In this document: positions 63,050 through 64,000 of the stretch, piece by piece
Layout of the letters: each line of letters starts with the position of its first letter
Position numbering within the stretch: position 1 is the stretch's first letter
Assembly (NCBI GenBank): GCA_950295325.1
Contig: OX485804.1
Coordinates: 45,880,001 to 45,944,000 of the forward strand
DNA from: Polytrichum commune
Lineage: Eukaryota > Streptophyta > Polytrichopsida > Polytrichales > Polytrichaceae
Direction of reading: 5' to 3'
DNA: 64,000 bases
Program-made: the position numbers and the translations under genes
The notes under the pieces: model-generated
What the model was told of the DNA's origin: nothing
Seen by the model: only the letters and a program-made list of their open reading frames with translations
Database searches by the model: none

Positions 63050-63890
63050 TTGGCACACACTTCTAGAGGAGTTCGATAGGATTCGTGTCGGGGGAATGTG
63101 GACTCCATGGTAGTACTCTAATTGCGTGATCATTGACCCATTTGATTGTTGACATGTTGGTATGTTTTGGATCATTATCATGTTGGAACACCCATTCCCC
63201 CGTTTCTTTTCCAAATTTCACAACTAACAAAGGCTATCATGTAAGATGTTATGATATTGCTTGTTTTTCATTTTTCCTTCAATTTTGATTAGCTCCAACG
63301 CCCTCCCAACTCATGCAACCCCAAACCATGATGCTCCCTCTTGCGTGCTTCACAATCTTACTATCCGCACAATTGCTTAGGGGTTCCCTATGCCTCTTCA
63401 ACAATTCAATCATCAACCCCCCCCCCCCCCCCAATGTTGAATTTACTTTCATCTAGGAATACAACTTTCTTCTAGTGCTCTTCCATACAATCCTTATGTT
63501 TCTTTGCCCATTCATGCCTTAATTGTTTGTGACAATCCAAAAGGAGAGGTTTTTTCTTCTTAATTGTAGATTGTTGTCCTTGGCATTTTAGTGTTATTCT
63601 TATTTTAGTGTTAAGGGAAGTTGTGATCTTTGAAACCTCTCGAAGAATCCTTTGACAATTTATTGTAGACTTTTGTTCTTCTATTTGCACCAATCATCCC
63701 AAGTAATGATCATCCCTTTCACTAAAATTGCATAGATGCCATGATCTTCACTTATCCTTCAGCGTTTTTGTAGCTACTTAACGTTTAATGATGCGACTAA
63801 TTGTTGATGGCGTTGTTCCTAAAAACTTGGCTATTGTATGACAACTTTGTTATTCAATATGGAAGTTATTCAATATGGAAGGCTATAACA
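63050..63890 (-). pseudogene. Tc1-type transposase (DD34E), decayed
   Basis: Minus-strand fragments in changing frames read as a Tc1 transposase in order. A helix-turn-helix lies at 63834-63781 (IAKFLGTTPSTISRIIKR). A linker follows, then LRHEWAKKHKDCMEEH (about 63520-63475), the first catalytic Asp in VVFLDESKFN (about 63462-63433), the second in [12 protein letters not shown] and the Glu in SPDTNPIE. I count 34 residues between the last Asp and Glu, the Tc1 DD34E spacing, not the DD39D of usual plant mariner elements. Stops, frameshifts and a 16-base C run (63417-63432) disable it. The N-terminus may extend toward 63890. Confidence 0.85.
63417..63432 (+). repeat. Poly-C run within the Tc1 pseudogene
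   Basis: A homopolymer of about 16 C bases interrupts the transposase just after the first catalytic motif; its length may be an assembly estimate. Confidence 0.7.
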
Positions 63891-63904
63891 TATGCACACA
63901 TTTC

Positions 63905-64000
63905 TAAGGAAATTTTGGGGCATGGTGGAAGGGGGAATTGAACCAAAGACCTTGTGAATGTAAAGCATAAGTGTTAACTAGTGAGTTATTACTTACTATG
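63905..64000 (-). mobile_element. tRNA-Val-like SINE head
   Basis: On the minus strand the sequence has a box A-like TAACTCACTAG (63988-63978), GCTTTACATTCACAAGGTC and box B GGTTCAATTCC (63944-63934) with tRNA spacing. The loop resembles tRNA-Val with a TAC anticodon. Pairing is poor, and there is a non-tRNA tail (CCATGCCCCAAAATTTCC), so this looks like the head of a tRNA-derived SINE, not a working tRNA. It runs to the right edge, so its 5' end may be cut. Confidence 0.6.

Noticed and set aside
63934-63988. Functional tRNA-Val gene
   Set aside because: Box motifs are present but stem pairing is poor and a SINE-like tail follows.

Overview
The window is nuclear DNA from a land plant. Introns are GT-AG, the protein genes are plant-type, the 5S rRNA genes are complete, and transposable elements are plentiful. 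The 5S sequence and the density of miniature elements would suit a fern or lycophyte, but that is a low-confidence impression; no species can be named. Genes were rebuilt by hand from splice sites and reading phase.

Layout: (1) About 1-10345, minus strand: the first ~950 codons of an Integrator complex subunit 1 (INTS1) gene, running off the left edge, with one in-frame TGA in its fourth exon and a tandem duplication in intron 1. (2) 12008-13664: a long palindrome made of two inverted LTR-like arms. (3) 16433-21657, plus strand: complete 14-exon CCT3 (TCP-1 gamma), 555 aa. (4) About 22528-24396: a second long palindrome with one full 5S rRNA gene in each arm, transcribed outward from a shared AT-rich centre. 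(5) 24400-28900: gene-poor, with degenerate repeats, a Tourist-like MITE and a relocated fragment of INTS1. (6) 28914-38530 and 41629-48665, minus strand: two tandem, structurally intact receptor kinases (signal peptide, malectin-like domain, LRRs, one membrane segment, RD kinase), 931 and 948 aa, each of 15 exons. (7) 52234-53339: a hAT transposon remnant with a perfect 8-bp target duplication. (8) 54500-59038, minus strand: complete RPA-interacting protein gene (RPAIN), 260 aa. (9) 60083-64000: a 515-bp MITE, a TA-flanked inverted-repeat element, a decayed Tc1-type DD34E transposase and a tRNA-Val-like SINE head.

The genes are unrelated housekeeping functions (snRNA processing, cytosolic chaperonin, 5S rRNA, RPA transport) plus a cell-surface receptor pair; nothing suggests a joint pathway. 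I do not see a clearly novel biological system. The most unusual structures are the two long palindromes (one LTR-based, one 5S-based), the Tc1-type transposase, and the INTS1 fragment carrying a nested element.
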